NCBI GenBank assembly: GCA_003586115.2
Contig: QVOM02000034.1
Span: 134,585,598 to 134,649,597 of the forward strand
Source: Salvator merianae
Lineage: Eukaryota; Chordata; Lepidosauria; Squamata; Teiidae
Direction of reading: 5' to 3'
Length of the DNA stretch: 64,000 bases
Shown here: in pieces, positions 1 to 11,772 of the stretch
Layout of the letters: every line of letters begins with the position of its first letter
Position numbering within the stretch: position 1 is the first letter of the stretch
The notes under the pieces: model-generated
The model's database searches: none
What the model saw: only the letters and a program-made list of their open reading frames with translations
What the model was told of the DNA's origin: nothing
Made by a program: the position numbers and the translations under genes

Positions 1-140
1 AAAGTTCAGGGCTGCCTTTACACAAGGTATAAAACCCAGGATTATCCCAGCACTATATTGGGATTCCCACACATGTCTGTGGTAATCCCAGCATAGCCCC
101 GGGATATTTGTGTGATATCCCACAATTATGTTATTGCTTG
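1..140. repeat. Dispersed repeat fragment with short hairpin
   Basis: A near-perfect inverted repeat at about 58-91 (TGGGATTCCCACACATG pairing with its complement across CTGTGGTAATCCCA) sits in a block that resembles 58,165-58,500. There the same hairpin has been split by an L1 tail. The fragment runs off the left edge of the window, so its full length and class are unknown. It is probably an old DNA-transposon or foldback relic. Confidence 0.4.
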
Positions 141-689
141 AAAATCAACTTCCAACATGGGTTATACATAAAAAGTGAAAGCACTTACCTGTTGGACATC
201 TGCTCATACAATCCACCCTCTTGGGAATGGCCACCATACATATGTGGGGCCAAACTCAGGCAAAAATGACGGGTGTGCATGCAAGCAGGGCAGTGATCAT
301 GTACTTCTAGGTATTTAATGTCATGAAATGCTTAGATGTACATGTCATGCTATCTCAGGAGCAATGCTGCCAGACCGATAAGTATCCCCATTTCCCCTGT
401 GCTATTGCCCTGCCATCTGGGCAACAAGCAATAATTCAGGTTTAGCTAACTTCTGAGTTGGTCTCCACATAAAACAGGGTTTACACTTTCCAGTGTCAGC
501 CACTTAGTGTCACCATATAAAACAGAGAAAAGGGCTCCTGCATCTTTAATAATAGCTGCTTCAGTTTATTACTTTTAGATGCATTGTATGTATGCTGAGC
601 TATTTTATTTAGTGAATGGCTGTGTTTTTTTCTTTTGTTCAATTCTACTGCAAGATTCTAATTGCCTCCTTTACCCCATCTGGAAATTC
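141..689. other. No recognisable feature
   Basis: AT-rich DNA with no convincing coding frame, terminal repeats or tandem structure. Confidence 0.5.
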
Positions 690-832
690 GATGTGGATGT
701 TTTCAGGTTTTAAGTATGTTTTATATGCTTCATTTTTTATTGTTTGTCTTGAAAGCTGAGACCTGTTCTGGGGCCTTAGGGTGAAAGGCAAGATATAAAT
801 ATTTCAAATAAATAAATAAGAAATACCTGCTG
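690..832 (+). mobile_element. L2-like LINE 3' tail
   Basis: The segment has the usual L2/CR1-group ending: a T-rich stretch, then a degenerate GACCTGTTCTGGGGCC block, a GGCAAGATATAAAT motif and a short (AAAT)n tail. These ends are left by 5'-truncated insertions. No coding sequence remains. Confidence 0.6.
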
Positions 833-1059
833 AAATACCACCTGTTTGTGAGAGCTGTATTGACTTTAAAAGAAATTTACAAACTGGTACTTGATGGAAG
901 GAAGTGCTTCCAGCTTCCATGCTGACATCTATTGCTCTGTGATTACTACTGATGGCAAATGGACTAGTTAATGATAAGGGAATTTCCAAAGCTTGAACTG
1001 GAGTCTAGTATTGTTTGGGCCATTTCTGTACTTATCTTACTGGGAAGATAAGGGACCAG

Positions 1060-1500
1060 CAGGAAGGAACCAAGCTGGAGAGGTTCATTCCTACTGCCCC
1101 AAAAGGAGCCTTCTGCATGTGGAAGGCTTTTTGGGGACAGCCCCCAAACTGGCTCCAATGATCACACAATCTTTGGAGTCAGCTTCCGTTTTCTTAGAGC
1201 CCCTGGGGGACACCTCTCAGTGGCACAATTTTGTGCACCACTGGAATGGGTCCCCCTGTTAGACTGACCTACAGAGGTGTGTACCCTTCTGCATGCCCCC
1301 TGGACCAGTTTAGCACCTTGTAGACCACTGGTAGATTTGTTAAAACAGGTCTGCTAGTATCCTGGTCTAAGCGCCCATTTTTGCTGCATCCAGTGCAGAC
1401 ACAGCATGCTAACAGGGGCATGATATCCCCATAAACTGCACCAGCATGTGAAAGGGAGGTGTCTGGGCTCCTTCCTGACCCAGGCCAAAGGAAAGTATGA
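1060..1500 (-). mobile_element. MITE-like dispersed repeat, copy 1
   Basis: Blocks such as CACAATTTTGTGCACCACTGG and AATGGGTCCCCCTG are shared with 12,385-12,870, and more weakly with 16,379-16,805. The family looks like a non-coding, roughly 450-bp DNA-transposon derivative. Ends and TSD are not clear in this copy, and the strand is nominal. Open frames here are fortuitous. Confidence 0.4.
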
Positions 1501-2454
1501 AAGATTATTTTGTTTGCAATTATAAGTGTTCTCATTTAGACTTAATTGCAATCTTATTTTGGGATGTGTGAAGCACCAGTGGTACCATGTGAATGAATTT
1601 GTATATGGCAGCTAAAGCAAAAGACCATTTGAAAACTCAACACACACACATTGAACAAACATGGAAACAAAATTAAGAAAGAGTTTCAGATGAAGACTGT
1701 GAGGGAAGCAACACATAATATTTGTGAGAAATTACCAAATAGAGTAACAGAAGCAATTTCCAAATCAACTAAAAGAGAAAAGATACATAGCAAACATAAG
1801 GGTTTATGGAGATGGGAGGCAGCCAAGTGATTTACAGCAGCCTATGGAAATTTCAGGGACAGTATGTGTGGATAATATACATAGTATCTTGCTGGCTTAT
1901 CCATGTCATACTGCAATAACCAGTGCAGGTTTCAGAGGAATTCAAAATTTAATATTTCAGTGGTTTGTGCTTACAGAAGCCTTTTATGCTTCCTTTTATG
2001 TCTGCTTTACTTGATATTGATCGCATATACTCTGCACTTCACTTGATATTGTGAGCTAAATGCTTTCGGATGAAATGCCACTTAGTCCATTACATTACTG
2101 GGCATCAAATATTAGACAACTTCATGCTCCAAATCAAAGAAATTACAGATTTTGTCAACATCTTTAAATAACACCAGAAAAAAGCAATTAGAGCTATAAC
2201 TTGAATCGATCTTAGAAGTTAACAACTGTCAACTAATTGGCTAATTCTACACTAACTGCAAAAATCTTGTACAGCCATTATTTTTAAAGAGACTGTACAA
2301 CTGCTTTAGGAAATTATTGCAATCATTCTTATATAATTAAGTTTCTAATCAACTCATTGTCCATATCTTCCTTCTGTCTTTACAAGAATCAGACTCTGAA
2401 TTTATGATAAACACAACACACTTACAGCTACAGGTGAGATGAACCCTGCTGCTA
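1501..2454. other. No recognisable feature
   Basis: AT-rich sequence with no frame, repeat boundary or motif that I can assign. Confidence 0.5.
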
Positions 2455-2568
2455 AGACTGTTTTTAGTGTTTTAATTTTTTTATATACTATTTTAATCTG
2501 TTATTGTTTTTACATGTGTTGTGACCTGCGCTGGGGCCTTTGGGTGTAGGGTGGGATAGTAATCAAAA

Positions 2569-2599
<31 letters not shown>

Positions 2600-2600
2600 G
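2455..2600 (+). mobile_element. L2-like LINE 3' tail with (AAAT)n
   Basis: The block reads T-rich tract, TTGTGACCTGCGCTGGGGCC, GGGTGGGATAGTAAT, then about eight AAAT units. This is the canonical 3' end of reptile L2-type elements, where the tandem tail is the retrotransposition primer site. Only the last 150 bp are present. Confidence 0.75.
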
Positions 2601-3010
2601 ATCTGTCCCCAGAATCACCCCAGTTATACCAGACTTCCTAAGCCTACAGTCACATGGTCTTGGTTTAGCGATTATGGAATAAGGAACATTTTCTCATGGC
2701 CAAAAGCATTACCTAGCATCAGGCATATCAAATCCTTCAATTATACTTTCTGCTTCTGAAGCATTAAAGACTCTGTACCAGCAGCCAGAGTTAACCTGAT
2801 ATGGTCATGCTTCTGACTTCCATTTTAACAACATTGACATATTTCATCATGTGATGAGCAATTGTTTTTCTTTTTTCTGTTTAACATTCTCCTGAAGACA
2901 CCAGAAAGATTATCTAGGAAATAAATCTATATGCATATGAAATAAATAAATAGTGTGTGTATATGTTTTAAAATCAAGTTATCATTTTTCCTTGTGTGTC
3001 TAGATTTTTG
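2601..3010. other. No recognisable feature
   Basis: No recognised repeat or gene; a short (AAAT) run lies near 2,940. Confidence 0.45.
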
Positions 3011-3160
3011 AGAACCTGCATAGCATGGCACATATAGTGCTGGACCAGGATTTAGGAGAGCCTGGGTGTCCCGGCCTAACATACCTCAAAAGATGGGAGA
3101 GGGAGAATAATGTGTAATAGCATGGGCAATTTGGGTATAAATGCCATAAACAAACTTTCC
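3011..3160 (+). mobile_element. Sauria-type SINE (internally deleted)
   Basis: The order GTGCTGGACCAGGAT, GAGCCTGGGT, CCTAACATACCTCA, GGGAGAGGGAGAA and GGTATAAATGCCATAAA follows the Sauria SINE consensus: tRNA-derived head, CCTAACCTACCTCACAGGG-like body, BovB-related tail. About 100 bp between the head and the CCTAAC block are missing. Sauria SINEs are characteristic of squamates and are mobilised by BovB LINEs. Assignment is by recalled consensus, not alignment. Confidence 0.7.
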
Positions 3161-3162
3161 TA

Positions 3163-3199
3163 CAACCTGTGAACCTGTGAACCTGTGAACCTATGAAAC
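3163..3199. repeat. Octamer tandem repeat (GTGAACCT)n
   Basis: About four copies of an 8-bp unit, the last one diverged, lie directly after the SINE tail. They may be a slipped SINE tail or the 8-bp tail of another LINE-mobilised element. Confidence 0.7.
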
Positions 3200-3200
3200 A

Positions 3201-3561
3201 CAACTTGAGACATTCTGCCTCTAGATTAATTTCAGACTAACCAGCATACATTTTCTACTTCAATCTACTGTAATTTATTCTGTGTTATAATTACAATTCT
3301 AGCTGCTGTACACATTGATGGCTAGAATAGGTGGGCTCAAAACTGTGCAGATATTCTTTGAGTTAATACCAGTTTTCTGACTGCCAGCAGTACCACATTA
3401 AATGGCCTGATTGATCCTTAACTTGAGCCAGTGTCATAGAAGGGGCAGGTTAACTAAAGCTATTATTCTACCCTATCATTTAGGCACTTGCAGAGAGTGG
3501 ACTACTCTAGCTAGCACTACTCTGACTTGAACAGGTTCCATGCTGGACTGGTCCGGCTTTA
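3201..3561. other. No recognisable feature
   Basis: No assignable repeat, frame or RNA gene. Confidence 0.45.
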
Positions 3562-3565
3562 CTGG

Positions 3566-3948
3566 GGTCTTTTCTCATTTTCAACCTTGGAATGGTTGAC
3601 TCTGACCATTCCAAGGTGTAACAGTCCCCATATTGCAGCGGCTATCTGCACTGTGAGGGTTGGAAAAACTTGGAAATGGGTTACTAGCACTCACAGTGCA
3701 AATGCTGGTCACCTTGACAGTGGCTGGCGAAATATCTGTCATAACAACCAGGAATGCAGCATGCAACTGTGCAGCTGGCGCCATACTGTAGCCAGCAGCA
3801 TTCGCACCCAGAAGTGCTCCTAGTACAGCTATGGACAACAATTTTGTTGTCCACAGCTAGTAGCATTTGGGAGCATCTGCAGATGCTCATGATTCCTTGA
3901 GGCTCCACAAAATCTCCATGTTCACTAGCTCTAAAGTGAAAAGAGACC
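3566..3948. mobile_element. Non-autonomous DNA transposon (GGTC TIR family)
   Basis: The left end GGTCTTTTCTCATTTTCA and the inverse of the right end, GGTCTCTTTTCACTTTA, form a TIR of about 18 bp. Both sides are flanked by CTGG (3,562-3,565 and 3,949-3,952), read as a 4-bp TSD. The interior holds shorter inverted repeats (CCTTGGAATGGT near 3,590; ACAACAATTTTGTTGT near 3,835). A related copy with its own duplication lies at 37,635-37,925. No transposase is encoded; the ~98-aa and 86-aa frames are incidental. Superfamily is uncertain; the short TSD would fit a PIF/Harbinger-like or similar cut-and-paste element. Confidence 0.6.
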
Positions 3949-3952
3949 CTGG

Positions 3953-4640
3953 AATAACGTCATCTACACTTGCATGGCTTGTTTCAGGACAGGACCTGTA
4001 CTGCCCCATATCTCTCTGGAGCAGTGGATAAGAGAGGCCCAGAAGTGATCTAAGCCTCACACTATATTATTTTAAAGACAAGTGCAGAAAGGTCCGTAGA
4101 TTCTGCAGTGCTGCCAGCAAGCCTGCCGAAGGAAAATAGTTAGCATTTGTAAAATCACCAGAATTTTCAGTGGTGAAACCTGCATCTCTGAACCAGGTTC
4201 AGGGTTTGGATGGGTTGGTATTTGGGGCATTTTTGTGCTTACCGCCATAAAACCTGTTCTACGGTGGTATTGACCACACAGCGTGGACACTGTCCACACT
4301 ACGTGGCCCTAATCCTTACCTTCAACAGGCTACCAGGATTCACAGTGTGAGTGCTAGTAGCCTCGCTGGATCCATACCATGACATTGACCAGGAGGTGTC
4401 TGGCCACTGCCATGGTGGCCAGCAGAACCTCACAGCATGCAGGTGTGTGCAGGCCCAATTGTGTGATCCTACATGATCATGTGATCGTGCAGGCACAGTT
4501 GCTGAGTGCAGCATGGCACAGCAGTGCATTTGCACCCAGAAAGAGGTGTGAATGCACTTTACCGGAAGCTGTACCAAGAGAGTAGTGATGCTGCTAGTGA
4601 AGTAGAATATCACTTTGAGCATGTCTTTGTTTCCAAGACA
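3953..4640. mobile_element. Related GGxC-TIR element fragments
   Basis: An outward-facing end (AGTGCAGAAAGGTCC near 4,083) and an inward one (GGGCATTTTTGTGCTTACC near 4,228) match the ends seen at 3,566 and 37,635. The interior (4,330-4,600) shares GCATTTGCACCCAGAA-type blocks with 3,680-3,820 and 52,330-52,590. I cannot pair ends or define a TSD. The short frames are not genes. Confidence 0.45.
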
Positions 4641-5322
4641 AGCCCATTATCATTTGTGTTTTGAATCTCAAACATATTCAGCAAATGCAAACATTCAGTA
4701 TTCAAAGACAAGATTTGAATTGTCTACAAAATAAAATGCCAAGACTGTAAAACACCATTACATAAGGTGCACTAGGAGAAAATTAACTGAGTGCAACCGC
4801 AATAGCCAACTAGCTGTAAAAATGCATGATGAAAAAACTTTCAGCTTTACTACACACACATGAAAACAACTTTTTATAAAATAAAATAATTTGCACCTTT
4901 TTCTTTAAGTGGGGGCATGGCCTGTATTTTATATGCCACTAACTCAGAAGAAGTTTTCTGGGCAGTTTAAAATATAAAATCACAAAATTCCATGTTGTAG
5001 TAATAACATACAACACAATAGTGCCTAAAACTAAACTTAAGCAGCAAAAAATAGCTTACTTTCCTTGTAGAAAGCACTATACATCTAAAGATAACCTGTC
5101 CAGTGTGAATTTTACAGTATGCTATAGAATTAAGTATTTTGGGAGAAGTTTAAAAAGAACAAACAATTATTCTAAAAGGTGTTTTGGTGCAGCAGTAAAA
5201 TCAAAGGGGCACCAATTGAAAAGGTTATTTTGAGTATTGCGGGTTCCAGAGCCGCATGAGAGCACTTAGAACGTGTCTTCTAACGCAAAGCTAAAATCAA
5301 ACATATTCATTTGCAGATAGTT
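4641..5322. other. No recognisable feature
   Basis: Strongly AT-rich. A 70-codon frame at 5,021-5,233 has no domain or family features and is treated as chance. Confidence 0.45.
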
Positions 5323-5580
5323 TACATAAGAACATAAGAGAAGCCCTGTTGGATTGGGCCACAGTCCACCTGGTCCAGCATCCTGTCTCACACAGTGGCC
5401 CATTAATTACTTCTGGGCATTCTCAAGCAGAATAAAAAAGCAAAACCTTCACTTGCTCTCAACTCCTCGTAAATGGCCTTTAGACATCCATTCTAGTAGC
5501 CATTGATACATCTGACCTCCACAAATCTGTCCAATCTATTCTTTAATCCTTGATAAGGTTGTGCAGACTTAAGAAAAATG
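5323..5580. repeat. Sauropsid dispersed repeat (ACATAAGAACATAAGA type)
   Basis: The block starts with tandem ACATAAGA units, then GCCCTGTTGGATTGGGCC, CCTGGTCCAGCATCCTGTC and CACACAGTGGCCC. I recognise it as a very common reptile dispersed repeat, probably a LINE 3' region of the CR1/L3 group, though I cannot name the subfamily. No coding capacity remains. Confidence 0.6.
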
Positions 5581-5785
5581 GGACAGAGGTGAACTTTATC
5601 TGGTAATGCTTTTTATCTTCTAACACATTAAAACTTCACATAGCTTTTGTTTTTGCTAAAACATGCCCAATACTCGTGCAAATGTAGCATGGACTATTAA
5701 GATACACTTCCATATTCAAAAAAATCAAATTAGTATTATGATATTTCCTTCATTACTTTTCTTGATCATAGTTTGATGTCTTCAT

Positions 5786-6650
5786 ATTTATTTATTTATT
5801 TATTTATTTAATACATTTGTATCCTCCTCTTCACTTGCAAGACCCAGGTTCAGGTCACAGCAAATGGTAAAAACATAATACACTAAAACATATTTAAAAT
5901 ATAACTCTCCCACCCTGGCAGAATTACATTCAGAGGAAACTATGTATTAAAGGTCTGGTCAAAAAGGTTCAGGCACTGGTGTACCACCACTGGGAAACTT
6001 TTACAAAGCGAGGGGTCCACCAAAGAAAAGTCCTTCTTACATGTCACAACTTTGCATACCTCTGAGAGAAGCAGAACTGCAAGAAGGTCCTTAGTTGGTG
6101 AACTTAAAAGACAGGCAGGTCTACACAGGAGAAGGTGATCTTTCAGATATTTGAGGCACAAGCCATTTAGGATTTTGTATCAATATCAACATCTTCAATT
6201 GGGCTCAGTAGTGAACTGATAATAAGTTGGAATCTTTCAAGACTGGTGTAATATACTAGAAACAGCTAGAAACTCCTGTCAGCAGTCACACTGCTGCCTT
6301 ATGCACTAGTTCCAGCTTCCAGATCATCTTCAAGGGTAGCCCCATGTAGAACACATTACAGTGGTCTAGTATGGAGGTTACCAGAGCAGGGATCACCATG
6401 GCCAAGTTGTCCATATCCAGGAAAAGCTAAAGCTGGCAAACCTATCAGAGATGGAGTTCAGTATTCCTGACCACGATTATCACATTAGCCTCAAGTGACA
6501 GTAATGAATCCAGAAATAGCCCAAAACTGCATTTGGCCTACCAAAGACAATTTGGGGAACATCAAAATGAGCATTCCATCCAGAATCTCTTCATGGAATT
6601 ATAAGGTTCTAATGGTTAAACCACCTGGCCTAACCATCTTCCAATTATAT
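5786..6650 (-). mobile_element. L2-type LINE 3' region, antisense
   Basis: A (TTTA)n tract at about 5,790-5,812 marks the 3' end of an antisense element. Blocks such as GGGCTCAGTAGTGAACTG, AGCCCCATGTAGAACAC and GGAGGTTACCAGAGCA match the antisense L2 at 25,881-26,935 in the same order. The 73-aa frame at 5,940-6,161 lies in its ORF2 C-terminal region, but stops interrupt it and no catalytic motif remains. The 5' end is truncated near 6,650. Confidence 0.7.
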
Positions 6651-8120
6651 TGTCTTTGAAAATCATTCTGAGGACTAAATTCTGTATATCAGTATATGAA
6701 TATAATTCTCAATAATTTTATTAATCATTCTAAGCATCTAAGCTTTTCATAGCCCAAAACCTGTCAATTTTCTAAACTGCCTCCAGTTTTTCCATTTACT
6801 AGTCTTACCTGAATATCCCCACATACCTAGTAAGTAAAGAAACATGGACTTTATCAGATACTTTTTTTTTCTTATTTCAGGCAGGATCTGCAGGGGAACC
6901 TAAATAGTTGTGGGACCACACTGGAGGCATGCTAGGTGTACATCTGTGCAACCAAAGAGTCCTACTAAGGCACCCTAGGGGCACTTCCTGCACCCTAGGA
7001 ACACTCCCTGCGTCCTTCGTGCCCTTTGGGTGCTGTAACAGAAAACCACTGGAGGAGAATTCTGGTATTGCTCCGTGAGTGGTTTACCTGGATAGCAGAG
7101 TATGGATCTACCTGATCTGGCATTCATCTTTGGAAACCACAGAAAATGGCTCATTTCTGAAGCTATTTACTGTGCATTCCAAGGAAGACACTGAGCTGAA
7201 ATACTGAATCAGGGAACAAAGGTCCATTGGTTCAGTGTTCCCCTCACCCAGAGCAGTGGCAGGCATGCAAACAGCACTGACAGAGCAATCTCTATTTGCT
7301 GTGCATGGTCTGCCATTGTGTGGAACCTGCCTCAGTCTAGGTTCAGAACACCCATAAATCGCCAGATGTGGCACCACTATAATGCTATGGTGATACGTAC
7401 TGTCTTTCAGTTTTTTTGAGATTTTAAGAACCAAACCATATTCCTTTTAAGAATGTGGAACTGGAGTATCTGCTTGTTAATTGCCTGGAGCAGGATTGCA
7501 ACACATCTTGTTTTTGAACAAAATATGGAAAATTTGGATATCCAAATTTCCATTCCATTCAAACTCTAGCTCCTTTTAGATGCTGCATGGATGATGCCAT
7601 TATATTTTGTAGAAGCATTCATAGTGTTCTCATGCTCTAACATATAACTTTGCACTTTTCTACATGAACTTCATTCAAATAGAAAACAATCTAGAAGTTT
7701 GGGCAGAGAGAAACTTTTTGTTTTGATTTTCGCCAATGAGCAAGGCCAGGGCAATGATTGACATTGGTTTTAGATCATGAAATAAGAAATAGTTTTGGTT
7801 GTGAACTGGGGGACAACAGATACATCAAAACATGGTCTGGCTTGGAAGCAATGGAGCTGGGGAGATGCATTGTCTGTGCCTAGCCTGGTTGTGGGAAGGC
7901 TGAACTGATGGAGACCCCTCCTCCAGGTGCTTTTGGCAGCTTTGATGGAGTCATGCCCTATAATTTCTCCCAAGCCCACAAGATTTAATGAATGACTTCC
8001 TCTATCCACAAAAAAAAAACTTAAAAAGACTAGAATATTTGTCATATCTGCTGGTTTCTATCAAACACAGACTTTGCTTCATACAGCTATCTAAATATGA
8101 TCTAGACCAAGATGGGAACA
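6651..8120. other. Unclassified region
   Basis: No repeat boundary could be fixed. An antisense 108-codon frame (7,108-7,434) is the longest here; it shows no signal peptide, transmembrane pattern or recognisable domain, and is probably fortuitous. A poly-A run lies at 8,010. Confidence 0.4.
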
Positions 8121-8240
8121 ACTTTTCTGCCAATGGGTGACCCCTCATTCTGCCAAATGCCACCAGAAGGCTGTGAGCCATCTTGCCTGGAAGGAGTGGA
8201 GAAAAGACATCAGACTGGGTTGCTCTGCCATCTTGCTCCC
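8121..8240 (+). repeat. Single copy of a ~100-bp unit duplicated at 9.8 kb
   Basis: GCCACCAGAAGGCTGTGAGCC, CATC(T/C)TGCCTGGAAGGAG, GGAGAAAAGACA and TGCTCTGCCATCTTGCTCC recur in the same order in both tandem copies at 9,757-9,955. The source element is unknown. Confidence 0.65.
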
Positions 8241-9756
8241 AGTTGTTAAGAAGCCGTGTACTAGGAACATGAGTTGGAAGGGGGGGGGGAATCTCTCTCC
8301 AGACATGAGAATTTCAGTGGGACTTTATAGCTAAATGACTTTAAAAATAGAGAATAGTGTGGCCAAAAGAACAGATAGCAGGGCATGAAAACATGGAAGA
8401 ACTGAAGATTCTTCAAAAACATAACATTTTATTAAAGACACAGCAGAGGCTCAGGAACAGCTTAAAATGGCAGAATTGTTCATTTTGACAGCCAACAGCT
8501 AATCATCAAAGTCAAAACAAGCAAATACAGTAGAAGGATGCACTGTAAGAGATTCCCTGCACAGATATTGTACCTTAGCTAACTGTGCCTGCACCAAGCA
8601 GAGAACAAGCAGCACAGCTTTGGCAAGGCTTTTTAAAGTTAAGGATAAATTTGGGGGCTAATGTTAAAAGGGGTTGAATGGAGAAATAATGGGACCTAGA
8701 TCTAAATTAACTCTGCCCAAAGGGACCCAAAAGCTACCAAGGAGCATGGGATTATTTCATCATTCACTACAATGAGATCTTGGGAGCAAAGTCTCTGCCA
8801 CAAAGAATCTCCAAGGCAGCAGTCAGTGAAGGCAGATTTCAGATTGGGGAGCCATTCCAGCTTGAAGTGACACCTCAGAGCAGCAAAAGCAGCAGCGATC
8901 AGAAGATGGAGAAGTGGCAAATTCAAAGTCTGGTTGTAGTCTTCATGTAGAGGTGAAGCACAGCAGTGTGGAGGGTGGATCCAGGTGATGGAGACTGTTC
9001 CATGTGCTACCTGGATCTAAGTGCCTGTGACCTCATTCCTTGGACTTCTTAGAAGGTGATCAGCAACATGACCTAATGTTTTTCTATGAGGGTCATGGGA
9101 TGCAAACGTGTTTTGGTGAACTGGGTACAAAGACATGAGTGTACAGACTGTACTATTTTAGAACCTTATTCATGTGAAGCTGGCTGCCGCTTGCATCTCT
9201 GGCTATGCAGATGAGGGTGTGATGACTGATAAGAGTTCAGACAATGAGATAGCTCATAACAGATAAAAGCCAATCAATGGGTAAATGTCACCCTTTTTTC
9301 AGAGTTGTCTAAATTCCTGCTGGAAGCATTCCAAAGTCTCCAATCTGGATTCATTACACAATACACAAAGGTGTTCTGATGGTATTCTTGACAGTGTTTT
9401 AGTGTGCAACCAAAAATGTACCAGAGTGGGAAGCATGTTTTTGTCAATAAGGAAGCCAGCAACCAGCTGCACTGATTACATCTGGATTCCTCAGTTTTCT
9501 GTCTTTCCTGGCAAATGGGAGGGGGAAGGAGGGAGAAATTCTTCTGACTCCATTTTATTTTCAAGGGTTGGGTTTGAATAAAAATGGAGTTGGCTCTGCT
9601 CAGACTCCCAGGATGCCTTGCTCTATCTCTGTCCTATGCCATACAAAACCAATTCACTGTGCCAGACAAATTCATAGGCACTTCTCCACATAAGGCTTTC
9701 TTATCCTCATGTACAGAGATGGCACAATTTATATGTCTTCTAGAGAAGCTATCTAA
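8241..9756. other. Unclassified region
   Basis: Contains a G homopolymer at about 8,281-8,289. Frames of 74-98 codons on both strands around 8,700 and 9,280-9,580 overlap each other and lack domain features, so I do not call genes. Confidence 0.4.
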
Positions 9757-9955
9757 CACAGGGGTAGCCCCTCTCTCCTCCAACTGTCAACAGAAAGCTA
9801 TGGACCATCCTGTCTGAGAGAAGTGGAGAAGAGACAGCAGGCTATGCTGCTCTGCCATCTTGCTCCAGTGGTGGTCCCTCCCTCCTCAAATTGCCACCAG
9901 AAAGCTGTGAACCATCCTATCTGAGAAGGGTGCAGAAGAGACAACAGGGTGTGGA
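9757..9955 (+). repeat. Two-copy tandem duplication (~100-bp unit)
   Basis: Copy 1 covers about 9,757-9,858 and copy 2 about 9,860-9,955. Shared words in order are CCTCCTC or CTCCTCCAA, CACCAGAAAGCTGTG or CAACAGAAAGCTATG, CCATCCTGTCTGAGA or CCATCCTATCTGAGA, and GAAGAGACA. A third copy lies 1.5 kb upstream at 8,121-8,240. Divergence between units is moderate, so the duplication is not recent. Confidence 0.75.
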
Positions 9956-10005
9956 TCTTAACCTATATTTATAGTGATTCTATTGTGACCTGCCCCTGAA
10001 GCACG

Positions 10006-10006
10006 T

Positions 10007-10057
<51 letters not shown>

Positions 10058-10134
10058 TAGATATAGATAGATAGATATAGATATAGATATAGATATAGAT
10101 ATAGATATAGATATAGATATAGATATAGATATAT
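10006..10134. repeat. Compound microsatellite (GATA)n then (ATAGAT)n
   Basis: About 12 GATA units are followed by a mixed section and then about 10 ATAGAT hexamers, for 129 bp in all. The antisense frame of Tyr-Leu and Tyr-Leu-Ser-Ile repeats is a translation artefact. Confidence 0.95.
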
Positions 10135-11040
10135 AAACAAAAATGAATAAAAAATTACCTTTCTACCAAGAGGAGCAGATAGCCATCCTGGGTCTACAAA
10201 CTGCTTTCTTCTTGAAGAGGGATCAGTATGGTAGTATGTAGGAACTCCCTTTCAAAGGAAGCAAAGAGAGAAGGGTTGTCACTAGAGTTGAAACCACTTT
10301 GGAAGAGGCCCTAGAGGATGTCAAATGAACCTGAAATATAGCAGAACCCACATCTAACTTGAGGAGGCAAGAATTGCCAGATGATTGTCACTTTTCACAA
10401 CTTTCTGTGGGAGGAAATGACATCCTTTTGGAGGCAAGTATTCCAATAGAGCTGAGTTCCAGTATAACCAGCTCTGGTGGCTGAAAAGTGTATGAATTCA
10501 CTCATTAGCTAAATAACCACTACCGAGATGGACAGCACCCAAGAACATCATGTTCAGCAAGATAAATTCTTGTACTGAAGTCTCTTCCCTCCTCATTTTT
10601 CCTTCATTGATTGTCATACTTTGCTGTCAAGGAGCTCAGCATATCAGAAAATATTTCTGTTTTTCCTCCTCTTCTTTTCTGTCTTTTATTGGACTGAGAG
10701 AGCAACCACTTGAGATACCACCTGCCTGTCTTGTTCACCTCCACTATTGGTTGCTCTCCCCATAATCCCCTTTTTCATTTTCATACAGGATAAGTTCTGA
10801 GAACTAAAATACCTGGTTCCTCCTCATTGTTCTTCCTGCTCCTCCTCCAGCTTTTGGAACCTTCTGTTTCTTTCTCATTCTAACTTCTCCACACTGTGTG
10901 AATGTTTCTGCTTGGCTGCTGGCACTCTCACATCTCTATGCTTTGCCTAATCAAATACTTTTTTTTCCCCTCCATACCTGTTGACGAGTCCCTCATGGGA
11001 CTCCAGCGTAACCTTCAGTGTGGTTTGTGATCATTTGGCT
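10135..11040. other. No recognisable feature
   Basis: No assignable element. The sequence becomes pyrimidine-rich from 10,640 to 10,980. Confidence 0.45.
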
Positions 11041-11700
11041 TTTTTTCTAGAAAACAAAATCAAACTTTTATTGATAATTACAGATGCAATAGATCAGAAT
11101 ACAGTACAATAGTTACATTCTTCGAGAATGCAAATCAAGAAAAACAGATGTCAATAATAATTGAATAAAGAGTAGAGATATATGATCTCCAGCAAGGCTC
11201 ACATAGTAGGAAGATTTATATTAAGGTGATTTGATGCCGAAGTCATGTAAGGCAACCATACTCATTCCCAGTTCATCAGATTTTCTACCTTATTCTCTCC
11301 TATTGATTTAAGGGCAGCTATATGTTGATTGATTAAGATGTTCTATATGATATTGTGCCATTCATGCAGACTAAGTTGATCAGAGTGTTTCCATTGATGA
11401 GTGACGCATAATGTAGCTGCATATAAGTACTGTAACAGTGTTTTTATGTATAGTTGAAGAGGAAGCTTCCTAAAGTTATGTAATATACATAGTTGAGGTT
11501 CTAATGGAAGGGCTGAGTGACTTATGGGAGTGATGACAGCAATTATGTTTTCCCAGAACCGTTTTATTTTATCACATTCCCACATTAGGTGGAAATAGGT
11601 AGGTTTTGTACCACTTTGTCTCCAACAGTTGCTAGTTTGTTTATTGATTTTTGCTTGACTCAGGATGAATCCAGACATTACTTACTTATTCCACTATATT
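11041..11700 (-). mobile_element. L1 LINE 3' end, antisense, 5'-truncated
   Basis: The T-rich tract at 11,041 is the antisense poly-A end. An antisense frame (11,343-11,678, 111 aa) encodes the C-terminal end of L1 ORF2: the region around the zinc-knuckle-like motif reads CWRQSG...FHLMWEC followed by KIKRFW, matching the CWxxC...H-x-W-x-C pattern of L1. The second knuckle cysteine is Ser, so the motif is broken. The same region in the sense L1 at 20,518-20,571 keeps CWHFC. This copy is dead. No TSD was found. Confidence 0.85.
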
Positions 11701-11720
11701 TGGATATTCTGGAATATCTT

Positions 11721-11772
11721 TTTTTTTTTTTAACTTTCCTCTTTTTTTTTTTCTTTCTTTTTTTTTTTTTAC
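11721..11772. repeat. Poly-T / polypyrimidine tract
   Basis: About 50 bp of nearly pure T with C interruptions. It could be the antisense poly-A end of a second retrocopy whose body lies to the right (11,773 onward), but I cannot identify that body. Confidence 0.7.

Noticed and set aside
6860..6905. Splice-acceptor-like polypyrimidine tract followed by CAG
   Set aside because: No open exon follows and no matching donor was found; such tracts occur by chance in T-rich DNA.
9958..10140. Protein of Tyr-Leu and Tyr-Leu-Ser-Ile repeats
   Set aside because: Pure translation of a microsatellite.
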